NCBI GenBank assembly: GCA_026392255.1
Contig: JAPLCJ010000019.1
Coordinates: 1 to 42,333, forward strand
DNA from: Solirubrobacterales bacterium
GTDB lineage: Bacteria; Actinomycetota; Thermoleophilia; Solirubrobacterales; Solirubrobacteraceae
Length of the DNA stretch: 42,333 nt
Direction: 5' to 3'
Part shown: piece by piece, positions 7,604 through 16,458 of the stretch
Layout: the number at the start of each line of letters is the position of its first letter
Numbering within the stretch: the first letter of the stretch is position 1
Notes under the pieces: generated by a model
What the model saw: only the letters and a program-made list of their open reading frames with translations
Told to the model about the DNA's origin: nothing
Databases searched by the model: none
Translations under genes and position numbers: made by a program

Positions 7604-8266
7604 CTAGACCGTTGTTGGGTCAGCCACAATCCGGATGTAAGGGCGTGGCTCTTCCCAGCCCTCGGGGTACTTCTCTTGCGCGGCCTCGTTGCTGACTGAG
7701 CCGGCGATGATGACGTTGTCGCCTGGCTGCCACTGGGCTGGTGTTGCGACGGCGTGCTTGGCCGTCAGCTGGAGTGAGTCAATGACACGCAGGACCTCGT
7801 CGAAGTTACGCCCTGTGGTCATTGGGTAGATCAGGACGAGCTTGATCTTCTTGTCTGGTCCGACAACGAACACATTGCGCAGCGTCTGGTTGTCAGCAGG
7901 GGTCCGTTCGGTTGGATCACCTCCAACGTCTGATGGGAGCATCCCGTAGAGCTTGGAAACGTTGTAGTCAGTGTCTGAGATCAGCGGGTAGTTAGGTGCT
8001 GTGCCCTGAGTCTCGGCAATGTCAACAGCCCACTTCTCGTGGTTCTCGAGTGGATCAACCGACAGACCGATGATCTTCACGTTGCGCTTGGCAAACTCTG
8101 GCTCGATTGACGCCATGTAGCCAAGCTCTGTGGTGCAGACGGGGGTGAAGTTACGTGGGTGGGAAAACATCACTGCCCACGAGTCGCCGATCCAGTCGTG
8201 GAAGTCGATCGTGCCCTCAGTTGTTTGAGCTGTGAAATTTGGTGCTGTATCGCCGATTGTTGGCAT
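7604..8266 (-). CDS. 1-Cys peroxiredoxin (Prx6-type)
   Basis: 220 residues, the usual length of Prx6/AhpC-TSA peroxiredoxins with the long C-terminal domain. The active site is H-P-R-N-F-T-P-V-C, with peroxidatic Cys44 and Thr41, and the supporting Arg is Arg130 (QTLRNVFVVGPDKK). PxxxTxxC plus Arg is the universal peroxiredoxin triad. The usual HPADFTPVC has become HPRNFTPVC. No second conserved Cys is present, which fits the one-cysteine mechanism reducing hydrogen peroxide and organic peroxides in the cytoplasm. The C-terminal domain ends YPEGWEEPRPYIRIV as in the family. The ATG at 8266 has AGGAG eight bases upstream, and a good promoter lies at 8334-8362. Confidence 0.95.
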   Translation of the reverse strand: MPTIGDTAPNFTAQTTEGTIDFHDWIGDSWAVMFSHPRNFTPVCTTELGYMASIEPEFAKRNVKIIGLSVDPLENHEKWAVDIAETQGTAPNYPLISDTDYNVSKLYGMLPSDVGGDPTERTPADNQTLRNVFVVGPDKKIKLVLIYPMTTGRNFDEVLRVIDSLQLTAKHAVATPAQWQPGDNVIIAGSVSNEAAQEKYPEGWEEPRPYIRIVADPTTV

Positions 8267-8333
8267 CTTGGGTCTCCTTGGGAGTTGGTTTTGGGGCGTA
8301 TTGGCAGGACATCCGTAAGCCCTGCGTTCTTAA

Positions 8334-8362
8334 AGCATACAAACCTGATCCGTTTTTCGCAA
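8334..8362 (-). promoter_or_regulatory. Predicted promoter of the peroxiredoxin gene
   Basis: On the minus strand TTGCGA (8362-8357), a 17-base spacer and TATGCT (8339-8334) fit the housekeeping-sigma consensus. The implied leader is about 60 bases and includes an imperfect GCAGG...CCTGC inverted repeat before the AGGAG ribosome binding site. Confidence 0.6.
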
Positions 8363-8460
8363 TTAGGTGTCCGAGAGTGCGGCGACTACCATCATCCCTC
8401 GACGTGAGCACACCGACAGACAGGCCATCAAGCCCGAGCCCTCACGGCGCGCGAGAACCA

Positions 8461-10104
8461 ATGCCACGCCGTTACTTCGCTGCCTTGGTGACCATCCTCG
8501 TTACCGCATTCACACTCCGGATTTGGGGCATCAGCCACGGACTCCCATACGCCTACAACCTCGACGAAAGCAACTACTACGTCACGCGCGCAATCAGGAT
8601 GGTGGACGGAGGACTCAACCCACACTGGTTCGTCAACCCGCCTGGCTTCACGTATCTGCTCGCACTCGGGTTCAAAGTTCTCTCAGGTGGCGGTCGCGGC
8701 TTCGCGGAGGTTTATGCCCGCAACCCAGAACCGGTCTGGATTCTGGCCAGGACCATCAGCGCACTGCTGGGCACACTTGCCGTGGGTTTGGTCTACGCCA
8801 CTGGCGCCAAGCTTTTCAACCGTCGAGCCGGGCTCTTTGCGGCCGCCGCCTTGGCCGTGGGGTTCCTCCCGGTCTACTACGGCCACTTAGCCCTCAATGA
8901 CTCACCGCTCCTTGTGCCCATGGCCCTCGCGCTGTTTGGTGCGGCAGGGATTATCAAGGGCGGTGGCAAGTGGGACTACCTGATTGCGGGGATTGGCTTT
9001 GGGCTGGCCTGCGGCGTCAAATACACGGGCGGATTTGTCCTCGTTGCCATCATCTGTGCGGCTTGGCAGGACAAAGAAGGACGCGCCCGCGGCATGGCCA
9101 CAGTCGTTGGCGTCGCAGTCCTCATGTTCGTGATCATCAACCCGTACAGCCTGCTCGACTTCGCAGCCTTCAGCCGCGACCTAGGGCATCAAGCCGAGGC
9201 CTCATCAGGCGCTGGGAAGCTGGGGCAGACAGGGACAGGCGGGGTGCTCTACTACCTCGGGGTTCAGCTGTGGGGACTGGGGTGGGTCCCGACATTGCTG
9301 GCGGCATTCGGTGCGGTACAGCTCTCCCGAGAGGACTTTCGCCGGGCAAGAGTGCTGCTGCTTGCGCCGGCCGCCTACATCCTCTTCATGGGCCTCCACG
9401 CCAGGTGGTTTGGCCGTTGGGGCCTCCCATTGATTCCATTCACATGCCTACTGGCAGGCTGGTCTGCGAGCTGGCTGATTAGCCGGGCACAGCAGCACTC
9501 GCGCAACATTGGCCTTGCGGTAACGGCCCTGCTGGCAGTAGCGGTCTGTGCGCAGGGGGTCGTAGCCAGCATCCACCTAGACACGGTTCTGTCCCAGCCA
9601 GATACACGGGCGGTGGCGCGCGCCTGGATGAGCGACAACATTCCCAAGAAGGCAAAGATTGTGATCGAGCCAGGCGTAGTTCCCGAGGCATGGGTGCGCG
9701 ACCTGAGCCGCTCAACACAAGCACGGATTCGCAAACGCCGCTGGGAAATCTGGTCACTCAACCAATGGCACATTGCGACTGCGGATCAGTATCCGGCTGC
9801 GCTGAATAGAGATCTACTCAAGCACTACACGCTCTTTGGCTGGTGCTGGGTTGTGACCTCGTCGCTCCAACGCGGACGGGTTGAGCGCGATCCCGCCCGA
9901 TCACCCGGGGGAGTTGCGTTCTACCGATCGCTGTTTGCCCACGGGAAATTGGTCTTTAAGGTCTCTCCATGGGAGCGGCGCAGTGTGGACTTGCCATTCA
10001 GCTTTGACGACTCCTACAACTACAGGCCGTCCGACTACATAAGACCGGGCCCTGTGATCTCCGTCTATCGCCTCTACGGCGGGAAGTGTGGTCGCCGCAA
10101 CTAG
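8461..10104 (+). CDS. Membrane glycosyltransferase, GT39/ArnT-PMT family (GT-C fold)
   Basis: About 547 residues from the ATG at 8461; a GTG at 8404 would add 19 residues and is the alternative. An N-terminal signal-anchor helix leads to HGLPYAYNLDESNYYVTRAIRM. The D-E pair in the first extracytoplasmic loop is the catalytic-acid signature of GT-C enzymes. FVNPPGFTYLLAL follows, as in GT39/PMT_2 proteins. Around ten further hydrophobic helices run to about residue 370, then a hydrophilic C-terminal domain of about 180 residues lies outside the membrane. Such enzymes transfer a sugar from a polyprenyl-phosphate donor to lipid, glycan or protein on the outer face. The acceptor is unknown. The intergenic region is shared with the divergent peroxiredoxin. 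Confidence 0.82.
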   Translation: MPRRYFAALVTILVTAFTLRIWGISHGLPYAYNLDESNYYVTRAIRMVDGGLNPHWFVNPPGFTYLLALGFKVLSGGGRGFAEVYARNPEPVWILARTISALLGTLAVGLVYATGAKLFNRRAGLFAAAALAVGFLPVYYGHLALNDSPLLVPMALALFGAAGIIKGGGKWDYLIAGIGFGLACGVKYTGGFVLVAIICAAWQDKEGRARGMATVVGVAVLMFVIINPYSLLDFAAFSRDLGHQAEASSGAGKLGQTGTGGVLYYLGVQLWGLGWVPTLLAAFGAVQLSREDFRRARVLLLAPAAYILFMGLHARWFGRWGLPLIPFTCLLAGWSASWLISRAQQHSRNIGLAVTALLAVAVCAQGVVASIHLDTVLSQPDTRAVARAWMSDNIPKKAKIVIEPGVVPEAWVRDLSRSTQARIRKRRWEIWSLNQWHIATADQYPAALNRDLLKHYTLFGWCWVVTSSLQRGRVERDPARSPGGVAFYRSLFAHGKLVFKVSPWERRSVDLPFSFDDSYNYRPSDYIRPGPVISVYRLYGGKCGRRN

Positions 10105-10130
10105 CGACGCAGCACGGACGCAGGGTCAGG

Positions 10131-11591
10131 CTAGATCCCGTCCTCTGCGCTAACTCGCCCGGATTCAATCGCCGCCAGAAGAGCGGCATGGTCGGCCTCG
10201 TTCTGATCGGCATACGCACTAGAGAATGCGGCCAGTGATTCGCCCATTACTTCACCGTTGCCCACATAACCGCTGATCACACCTGGGTAGCCCGCTCTCG
10301 CATGGGCGCGAGCCAGCGTGGCACCACAAAGCTCGGCATATGCGGCCAAGCGGATCGCGTCCATTGTCTCCACCTCAGCGGAGCCCTTCATGTCCCGCAG
10401 CTGGCGGACGTAGAAGTCCTTCTGCTGGGTTCCGGTCCCGGTGAACCAGCCAAGGAAGGAGTCACTCGCAGACTGCATCAGCCGCTGCCCTTGTACGACT
10501 CGCTCGCCCTGATTGGCGTATTCGCTAGCACCGGCAAACGGAGCGAGGACCGACTCCTGAGCCTCTTTGAGTTGAAGGAAGAGGGGGTCATCGTCGCGAT
10601 CGCCCATCAGCAGAATCATGAACGCCTCAGTGCCAACGGACCCAACCCCAACCACCTTGCGTGCGAAGTCAACCTGGTGATATCGGTCAAGCAGCACCCG
10701 CCGGTCAGGTTGGATGGTCGTCAGGTAGTCGCTCATCGCTTGGGTGACGATGGCCTGCGCGTTGGGGAACTCAGCCTCGGGGAAGCGCACAATTAGAGGT
10801 GGCTCCTCACGGATCTGAAAGCTGCCCTTGCCATCCGGCTCGGCAAACCGTGTCAGTGCGCCAATGCTCGTCTTGCGCCTTGCCTTGCGGATCTCGCGTT
10901 CAGTGGCCTTACGGCCCTTCGGACGGCCGGTCTGCTGAACCAGACGCTCAATGTGGTCAAGGTCAATCCGTGCGTACCAAGAGTCCGCCCAACGGAGATT
11001 GGCGAGCATCTCGATCGCCTGCTGATACGCCGTCACACATGACTTAACCGCAGCGCTCCTGTCCTTGGCGGGAAAGCCATTGTCGCGGCCGGCGATCTCC
11101 ACACTCGCTGTCAGCCGCTTGAGGTCCCACTCGAATGGGGCAGGGAGGGTCTCGTCGAAATCATTTAGGTCAAAGACAAGCCTGCGATCCGGAGCCGCGT
11201 AAGCCCCAAAGTTGACGAGGTGTGCGTCGCCACAGCATTGGACGCGGATCTTGGTCGTGGCGGAATGAGCCAAGTCCCAGGCCATGATTGCCGCACCGCC
11301 GCGGAAGAAAGCGAATGGGGAGGCAGCCATCCGTCCGTGCCTGATTGGGATCAGGTCTGCGACGCGCGCCTGAGCTTGCTGCTCAAGAATTGCGATTGGG
11401 TCAGGCCGCTGTGGAGCTGGTCTCCACTTGCCGTGCGCTGACCTTGGGACGTCCTTACGGAAGTTGCGGCCGCGGACTAGACGTTCCTTGTTTGCCGCGG
11501 ACGGTGCTGTCAGACGAGGGTCAGTGGTCTCGCGGCCACCCCAGTCAAACAGGCGACGTGCATCAGGCGTGCTGGAGTCCACTTTTCCCAT
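10131..11591 (-). CDS. DUF2252 family protein
   Basis: 486 residues, full family length. Recognised by PIRHGRMAASPFAFFRGGAAIMAWDLA, VQCCGDAHLVNFGAYAAPDRRLVFDLNDFDET, and PFEWDLKRLTASVEIAGRDNG. The G-D-A-H-x-x-N and N-D-F-D-E blocks resemble the catalytic and metal-binding loops of kinase-like (aminoglycoside phosphotransferase-fold) proteins. The biochemical function of DUF2252 is not established. It is cytoplasmic, with no signal or membrane helix. It follows the small secreted-protein gene at 11627-12079 on the same strand after 35 bases and may be co-transcribed with it. The ATG at 11591 has a weak purine-rich GGGGG stretch upstream. Confidence 0.9.
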   Translation of the reverse strand: MGKVDSSTPDARRLFDWGGRETTDPRLTAPSAANKERLVRGRNFRKDVPRSAHGKWRPAPQRPDPIAILEQQAQARVADLIPIRHGRMAASPFAFFRGGAAIMAWDLAHSATTKIRVQCCGDAHLVNFGAYAAPDRRLVFDLNDFDETLPAPFEWDLKRLTASVEIAGRDNGFPAKDRSAAVKSCVTAYQQAIEMLANLRWADSWYARIDLDHIERLVQQTGRPKGRKATEREIRKARRKTSIGALTRFAEPDGKGSFQIREEPPLIVRFPEAEFPNAQAIVTQAMSDYLTTIQPDRRVLLDRYHQVDFARKVVGVGSVGTEAFMILLMGDRDDDPLFLQLKEAQESVLAPFAGASEYANQGERVVQGQRLMQSASDSFLGWFTGTGTQQKDFYVRQLRDMKGSAEVETMDAIRLAAYAELCGATLARAHARAGYPGVISGYVGNGEVMGESLAAFSSAYADQNEADHAALLAAIESGRVSAEDGI

Positions 11592-11626
11592 CCCCCGAGG
11601 TTACTCAGTGCCAGTTAGGGCGGTTA

Positions 11627-12079
11627 CTAGATGGTGGAGTTGCTGCGGCGGGCACGGCCTGCGGCAAGCCCGAAGGCGCCGATGATGCTGCCCAACAGCG
11701 CCGCTGGCAAGACAAGTCCCAATCCACCGGATCCGCCGGACAGGGTGGTCGTCAGAGCAACAGGAATTGAGGTGGCAGTGACTGTTGCCAGCTGGTCGGA
11801 TTTGGAGAGGTCAGGAGACCGGGGTGGAACGGTGGCGGCTGTAACGCCAGCGAAGAGGTCCCCACCAGCTCTGTTGAGTGCGGCCAACTGTGAGGCGGAG
11901 AGCCCGGTCGGAAGCTTCTCTGCGCCAGTGCGGACGGAGCCGGTCGGAGTAGGTACCTGCTCGATGTACTGGTCAATCCAAGGGTCGCTTGTCACGGCTG
12001 CGGCTGCTGCTGCGGGCGAGGCAAGTGCGCCACAGGTGACGAGACCGACCAGTAAAAGTGCGAGACTTCGATTCCGCAT
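11627..12079 (-). CDS. Small secreted or membrane-anchored protein of unknown function
   Basis: 150 residues from the ATG at 12079. A signal peptide (SLALLLVGLVTCGALASPAAAAA) is followed by a low-complexity Ser/Thr/Pro-rich region (residues about 30-110). A C-terminal hydrophobic segment, GLGLVLPAALLGSIIGAFGLAAG, is followed by basic RARRS. This layout is that of a surface protein held by a C-terminal membrane anchor. There is no LPxTG motif, so sortase attachment is not supported. No family recognised. The start codon overlaps the divergent ligase-like gene's first possible ATG in a shared CATG. Confidence 0.6.
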   Translation of the reverse strand: MRNRSLALLLVGLVTCGALASPAAAAAAVTSDPWIDQYIEQVPTPTGSVRTGAEKLPTGLSASQLAALNRAGGDLFAGVTAATVPPRSPDLSKSDQLATVTATSIPVALTTTLSGGSGGLGLVLPAALLGSIIGAFGLAAGRARRSNSTI

Positions 12080-14051
12080 GGATGACCCGATCATGACAGA
12101 GGAAGCCACCGTTGTCAGCAAGGAACCGCTGACTGAGCAAGGGTCCGTCCGTCGAGCACGCGCAGTTGGTCTTGGCGTCGCAGCCTTCGTTGGTCTGATC
12201 GGCTATCGGCACGGGGGCTACGAACTTCCCATTACGGGAGAGATCACCCTCCTAGTCAGCTGGGCCCTCCTGTTGGGAGCCGCACTTGGGCTTGTTCCAA
12301 GAGTCCGGCTCACCGGTGCACGGGCTTGGGCTGTAGCGCTACTCACTGGCTTCCTTGGCTGGAGCGTTCTGTCAGTCCTTTGGTCAGATGCGGCCGGCAG
12401 GTCTGTTGCTTCAGGCGTCCAGATAGCCGCAGTGCTCTCAGTTCTCCTACTGGCTTCACTGGTAGTCACCGTCAAGGACCGCGAGGCGGTTCTGGCCGGG
12501 TTGCTTGGCGGTATCAGCGTTGTGGCAGCGCTAGCCGTTGGCTCTAGGTTGCACCCAGCCTGGTTCCCGAGTGCCGATGCGGTTGGGGAGCTCGGACGTT
12601 TACGACCTCGCCTCTACTGGCCTGTCGGTTACTGGAATGCGCTGGCGTACCTGTGTGGCATGGTCTTGCCGCTCGCAGTCCACTTCTCCGGCAGCGCGAA
12701 GAAGGGGATCACGCGTGCCGCAGCAGGGTTGGCGATTCCCGTTCTCGCCTTGGCTGTCCTGTTCGCCATCTCACGCGGCGGGCTGGCCGTAGCGCTGTTT
12801 GCCGTGACCTTGGGCTTCCTGCTGGGGCCAATCACAGTTCGCACAACCGTCAACCTGGTCAGCGCCTTGGTGACATCGGGAGTAGTTGTCCTGGCAGCCT
12901 TGGCGGGCAACGCGCTGATGGATGGTGTGACCGACTCTGGCCTTGGGGCAACCCAGGCCACGACTGCCCTGCTGGTCCTGATTGCTGCCGCGATGGCGAT
13001 GGCAACAGTTGCCGCGACCATCAACCAGCTGCCCGGTGGACACTCCGGTGAGGACCGGAACCCAGCGCATCCTTGGCTAAGGCTCGTTATTGCCCTAGCG
13101 TTTGTTGCCACGCTGACCGGCTCCTTCTTCGCGGCTGGGGGTGGCTCCACTGCTGATCGCGCATGGAATGACTTCCGCAACCCAAGCCTGTCTGTTGACC
13201 GGTCGAGGATCAACTCCGTGGACCGCCTGGCCGCCCAGAGTTCCAACGGTCGCTGGCAACTTTGGCAGGGGGCGATCAACGCCGGGTCTGAGAAGCCGCT
13301 GAGGGGAACTGGCGCTGGCACCTATGAGCTTTGGTGGACCCAACACCGCAAGGACAACTTGAGTGTCCGCAATGCCCACTCGCTCTACTTGGAAGCTTGG
13401 GCGGACCTTGGTCTTGTCGGCCTGCTGCTGATCCTCGGGTTTGTTTCGGCACTTGCGATCGCCTGCGTTACTGCGCTGCGGCGAGCCGGTAAGGAACTTG
13501 GGCTGGTAGCGGCCGGAACCTCCACGGTTGCTGCTTTCGCTATTTCCTCTGCAGTCGACTGGGGTTGGCAGGTGACGGTCCTGCCGATAGTGGCGATGCT
13601 CGCCTTCGTGGCTACGACCGCTCCTGAGGCACCGACTCTTTCGCCTGCGCCACGATTTTCCCGGTTCGGATTTGGAGCAATGGCATTCGCACTGATTGCT
13701 CTAGTCCTGCCTCCAACAGTGGCAAGCAATCAGCTGGCAAGCAGCCGTGACCAGGCACGCAACGGCCACCTCAACGCTGCCCTCGCCGACGCTCAATCAG
13801 CAAAGCGCTGGCAGCCCTACTCAGCTGGTCCATGGCTCCAGGCCGCGCAGATCCAAGAATCCCGCGGCAAGTATGGGGAGGCTCAAAAGCTCCTCCTTGG
13901 AGCAATCAAGCGTGAAGAGGGTGCATGGCAGCCGTGGCTGCTGCTTGCTGGCGTCGAGGCCCACCAGGGTCATACGGCTGCTGCGCTGCGCGACTATCGC
14001 CGTGCTCGGGACCTCAACCCGACATCCCAGCTGTTTGCCACCGGTAACTAA
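12078..14051 (+). CDS. O-antigen ligase/polymerase-like membrane protein with C-terminal TPR region
   Basis: 657 residues from the ATG at 12078, or 652 from the ATG at 12093. A longer upstream open frame antisense to the small secreted protein is rejected. About a dozen transmembrane helices span residues 30-560. The Wzy_C/WaaL signature region contains RWQLWQGAINAGSEKPLRGTGAGTYELWW and then NAHSLYLEAWADLGLVGLLL, the external loop and the H-S/N-x-x-L-x-x-x-x-E-x-G-hydrophobic motif typical of O-antigen ligases and polymerases. The last 110 residues (NGHLNAALADAQSAKRWQPY..., then two similar 34-residue units) are TPR-like. The likely role is extracytoplasmic glycan polymerisation or ligation. 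There is no ribosome binding site. Confidence 0.85.
   Translation: MDDPIMTEEATVVSKEPLTEQGSVRRARAVGLGVAAFVGLIGYRHGGYELPITGEITLLVSWALLLGAALGLVPRVRLTGARAWAVALLTGFLGWSVLSVLWSDAAGRSVASGVQIAAVLSVLLLASLVVTVKDREAVLAGLLGGISVVAALAVGSRLHPAWFPSADAVGELGRLRPRLYWPVGYWNALAYLCGMVLPLAVHFSGSAKKGITRAAAGLAIPVLALAVLFAISRGGLAVALFAVTLGFLLGPITVRTTVNLVSALVTSGVVVLAALAGNALMDGVTDSGLGATQATTALLVLIAAAMAMATVAATINQLPGGHSGEDRNPAHPWLRLVIALAFVATLTGSFFAAGGGSTADRAWNDFRNPSLSVDRSRINSVDRLAAQSSNGRWQLWQGAINAGSEKPLRGTGAGTYELWWTQHRKDNLSVRNAHSLYLEAWADLGLVGLLLILGFVSALAIACVTALRRAGKELGLVAAGTSTVAAFAISSAVDWGWQVTVLPIVAMLAFVATTAPEAPTLSPAPRFSRFGFGAMAFALIALVLPPTVASNQLASSRDQARNGHLNAALADAQSAKRWQPYSAGPWLQAAQIQESRGKYGEAQKLLLGAIKREEGAWQPWLLLAGVEAHQGHTAAALRDYRRARDLNPTSQLFATGN
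12090..12118 (-). promoter_or_regulatory. Predicted promoter of the small secreted-protein gene, inside the divergent gene
   Basis: On the minus strand CTGACA (12118-12113), a 17-base spacer and CATGAT (12095-12090) match the consensus at 5 and 4 of 6 positions. Transcription would begin about 3-4 bases before the ATG at 12079, making the message nearly leaderless. The element lies within the first codons of the plus-strand ligase-like gene. Confidence 0.4.
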
Positions 14052-14074
14052 ACCGGCGACGGGCAGCATGTAGG

Positions 14075-15283
14075 TCAGAGGGGTTCGGCGGTCTCCGGCT
14101 GCCCGTGGTCAAGTCCGTGCGGGCGAGCGGTCGCAGCGATCAACAGGCCCCCGAGCGCTCCAGCTGCCCCGAGCAGGAATGCCGCTGAGTAACCGCCAGT
14201 CACAGCAGCGGCAACACCAACCAGTGGGGAGCCGAAGGCAAGACCCAGGTCAAAGAAGGCCGTGAACGTTCCCATTGCCGCACCGCGCTGGGCAGGTTCA
14301 GCCCGGGCCAGGACAAGCAGCGCGAGCGACGGGAACAGCATCGCAAAGCCCGAGCCCATAATTGCCGAGCCGATCACAGCAACCGCAAACGACTGTGCTT
14401 GGGACAAAATCACAAGGCCCACAAACTCAAGGCTCGCAGCGAGCATTGCGCCCCGGCGGCCACCAAGTCGGTCCGACAAGTCACCGAACAGAAAACGGTT
14501 GATCACAACAGCAAACGCAAACGCTGCGAACGCTGCTGCCCCGTGGCCAATCCCTCGCTTGTCCAACATCAGGACTAGGAACGACGACAGCGCGGCATAG
14601 CCAAGATTGGCTGTCATCAGAGCGAGGCCCGGGCGGATTGACGCAGCAGGGATGAGACTCCCAATGCCGCGGGGCACATGCTCCTGAGGGTGGATCTTCT
14701 CCTTACGGGGCATCCAGAGGACGGCAATGCAGGACAGCAGCGACAGGACTGCACAGAGCACCCAGACCGCATTGAATGAGTCAGTCCATTGGTAGAGGCC
14801 CTCCCCGAGGAGTGGACCGACCGAGACCCCGCCCCAAATAGCTAGTCCGTACAGGCCGATGATCCGACCCCGCTCAGCATCAGGTGCGCGGTCGGCCATC
14901 CATGCCGCGCCCGAGGTATAGACAACACCCTCGCCCGCACCGAGGATCACGCGAGCGATCACAAGGCCTGCAACACCCCAAGGGATGGCGTACATCACTC
15001 CCGCCAGGGCGGTGAAGAGCGTCCCAAACAGCATCACTGGCCTGCGGCCATGCCGGTCACCGAATCGGCCGGCGAATGGGCGAGCGGCGATCGCGGCGAA
15101 CGCGAAAGCACCGATGACAAGGCCAACTTCGACGTCACCGCCAGCGATCGGACCCTTCACGTACCTAGGAAGGACGGGCAAAGCGGCGCCGACGGAAAGC
15201 ATGTTCAGGAAGGTGGCGCCAAAGACAGCCAGCGACCCCGCGGGGAAATCTGGAATCGTCGGTCGGCGGCTTGCTTTAAACAT
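14075..15283 (-). CDS. Major facilitator superfamily (MFS) transporter
   Basis: 402 residues from the ATG at 15283 (MFKASRRPTIPDFP), with twelve predicted helices. The open frame runs further upstream but would cross rpmG, so the extension is rejected. The loop 2-3 signature is GRFGDRHGRRPVML, and helix 4-5 carries RVILGAGEGVVYTSGAAWMAD. A second-half copy, FGDLSDRLGGRRGAML, sits between helices 8 and 9. The motif-C-like glycine-rich helix (GLYGLAIWGGVSVGPLLGEGLY) suggests a drug:proton-antiporter-type member, but the substrate cannot be read from sequence. It is convergent with the ligase-like gene; an 8-bp perfect inverted repeat CGGGCAGC/GCTGCCCG (14060-14105) spans the junction without a U-tract. 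Confidence 0.9.
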   Translation of the reverse strand: MFKASRRPTIPDFPAGSLAVFGATFLNMLSVGAALPVLPRYVKGPIAGGDVEVGLVIGAFAFAAIAARPFAGRFGDRHGRRPVMLFGTLFTALAGVMYAIPWGVAGLVIARVILGAGEGVVYTSGAAWMADRAPDAERGRIIGLYGLAIWGGVSVGPLLGEGLYQWTDSFNAVWVLCAVLSLLSCIAVLWMPRKEKIHPQEHVPRGIGSLIPAASIRPGLALMTANLGYAALSSFLVLMLDKRGIGHGAAAFAAFAFAVVINRFLFGDLSDRLGGRRGAMLAASLEFVGLVILSQAQSFAVAVIGSAIMGSGFAMLFPSLALLVLARAEPAQRGAAMGTFTAFFDLGLAFGSPLVGVAAAVTGGYSAAFLLGAAGALGGLLIAATARPHGLDHGQPETAEPL

Positions 15284-15336
15284 GAGTTCCGAGACTACGG
15301 TTCCACGCCCCTCGGCGGGCGAGTGCCTGCGTGGCG

Positions 15337-15363
15337 TCGTCAAAAGCACCGTGTCGCTACACT
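15337..15363 (+). promoter_or_regulatory. Possible promoter for the rpmG-secE-nusG operon
   Basis: TCGTCA (15337-15342) and TACACT (15358-15363) are separated by 15 bases in the only intergenic space upstream of rpmG. The -10 matches well; the spacer is short and the -35 is only moderate. Confidence 0.3.
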
Positions 15364-15438
15364 TGCCGTTCCTGCCGTTCGGGAGGCTCTTTGCCCCACC
15401 CGGACGGCGTAAGCAATGACCGGAAGAGATTAAAACCA

Positions 15439-15603
15439 ATGGCCCGCGGAGACGTACGCATCGCTGTGACACTTGCCTGTGAAGACTGCAAGCGACGCAA
15501 CTACCAGACAAACAAGAGCAAGCGCAACAATCCCGACCGGATTGAAATGCGCAAGCACTGCCGCTGGTGCAAGAAGCACACGCAGCACAAGGAGACCCGC
15601 TAA
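15439..15603 (+). CDS. rpmG: 50S ribosomal protein L33
   Basis: 54 residues from the ATG at 15439 with GGAAGAG upstream. The sequence [22 protein letters not shown] is the conserved L33 start. Cys14, Cys17, Cys41 and Cys44 form the zinc ribbon, so this is the zinc-binding (C+) type rather than a zinc-independent paralogue. It sits at the large-subunit E-site region. It begins the secE-nusG operon, a common bacterial arrangement; the stop is two bases before the secE start. Confidence 0.96.
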   Translation: MARGDVRIAVTLACEDCKRRNYQTNKSKRNNPDRIEMRKHCRWCKKHTQHKETR

Positions 15604-15605
15604 TC

Positions 15606-15896
15606 GTGTCAACGACTGTGGGCGCACCAGGCGCAGACGACTTCGACCGGGACGAGACTCCTATTGACGAGTCGGCTGAACAGCACCATGCCGAGGCGCA
15701 TGCGCAAGCCCCTTCCCGTTTTCGCTTCATCAACTTCCTTCGTGGTTCCTGGCGCGAGCTTCAGCGCGTCCAGTGGCCTGACCGTCAACACGTTTCCCAA
15801 GCGACCGCAGTTGTCGCAGCGTTCGTTGTCATTGCCGGCACTTACCTCGGCGTAGCCGACTTCCTGTCCACGAAGTTCATGGACCTCATCCTTTAG
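15606..15896 (+). CDS. secE: Protein translocase subunit SecE
   Basis: 96 residues from the GTG at 15606. An acidic, poorly conserved N-terminus (residues 1-40) precedes the amphipathic conserved segment FLRGSWRELQRVQWPDRQHV. One transmembrane helix (VVAAFVVIAGTYLGVADFL) follows. This single-span form is usual outside the enterobacteria. SecE clamps SecY in the SecYEG channel of the inner membrane. It lies between rpmG and nusG, the classic position. Confidence 0.95.
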   Translation: MSTTVGAPGADDFDRDETPIDESAEQHHAEAHAQAPSRFRFINFLRGSWRELQRVQWPDRQHVSQATAVVAAFVVIAGTYLGVADFLSTKFMDLIL

Positions 15897-15907
15897 GTGG
15901 CATAGAC

Positions 15908-16456
15908 ATGTATCGCTGGTACGTCATCAACACTTACTCCGGGCACGAGAACAAGGTTCGCCAGAACCTTGAGCATCGTCGTTCCGCCCTCAAGCAGCAG
16001 CGCGCAATTCGCCGAATTGTTGTCCCGACCGAGACGGTTCAGGAAATCAAGGACAACCAAAAGATTGAAGTTGAGAAGCGGACGATGCCTGCTTACGTGC
16101 TCGTCGAAATGAACCTCGATGAGGATTCCTGGCAGCTCGTCAAGGGCACGCCTGGCGTAATCGGATTCGTTGGCGCTGCTGACGAGCCAATCCCACTTAC
16201 TGCTGCTGAAGTTGACCGTCTGCTCAAGGTTGAGCAGGGTCCACAGGTACCAGGAGCAACTGCTGCAACACCGCCTCGCCCGGTCGCTCAGTACAACGTT
16301 GGCGAGCAGGTAAAGGTCATCTCAGGACCGCTCTCAGACTTCTCCGGAGAGATCGCAGAAATCAACGAGGACGCAGCGAAGCTCAAGGTACTGGTATCCA
16401 TCTTTGGACGTGAAACCCCTGTCGAAGTCGGATTCGACCAAGTGAAGAAAGTCTGA
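15908..16456 (+). CDS. nusG: Transcription termination/antitermination protein NusG
   Basis: 182 residues with both standard domains: the NGN domain ([24 protein letters not shown]... [29 protein letters not shown]) and a C-terminal KOW domain ([25 protein letters not shown]...[20 protein letters not shown]). It lacks the long acidic N-terminal extension seen in many Streptomyces and Mycobacterium NusG proteins. It binds the RNA polymerase clamp and couples to Rho or ribosomal protein S10. It is separated by two bases from rplK. Confidence 0.98.
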   Translation: MYRWYVINTYSGHENKVRQNLEHRRSALKQQRAIRRIVVPTETVQEIKDNQKIEVEKRTMPAYVLVEMNLDEDSWQLVKGTPGVIGFVGAADEPIPLTAAEVDRLLKVEQGPQVPGATAATPPRPVAQYNVGEQVKVISGPLSDFSGEIAEINEDAAKLKVLVSIFGRETPVEVGFDQVKKV

Positions 16457-16458
16457 CC

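Noticed and set aside
8239-8460. Longer N-terminus of the GT39-type protein overlapping the peroxiredoxin gene
   Set aside because: It would include the divergent peroxiredoxin promoter and has no membrane or family features; 8461 or 8404 are better starts.
11631-12077. Upstream extension of the ligase-like protein
   Set aside because: It is antisense to a protein with a clear signal peptide and membrane anchor, and the first helix of the ligase begins after 12093.
14055-14110. Inverted repeat CGGGCAGC/GCTGCCCG as a terminator
   Set aside because: The arms are 30 bases apart, the right arm is inside the MFS coding end and there is no U-tract; noted only in the MFS entry.
15284-15733. Long N-terminal extension of the MFS transporter
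   Set aside because: It would run antisense over rpmG and secE and has no transporter-like sequence; MFKASRR at 15283 is a natural start.
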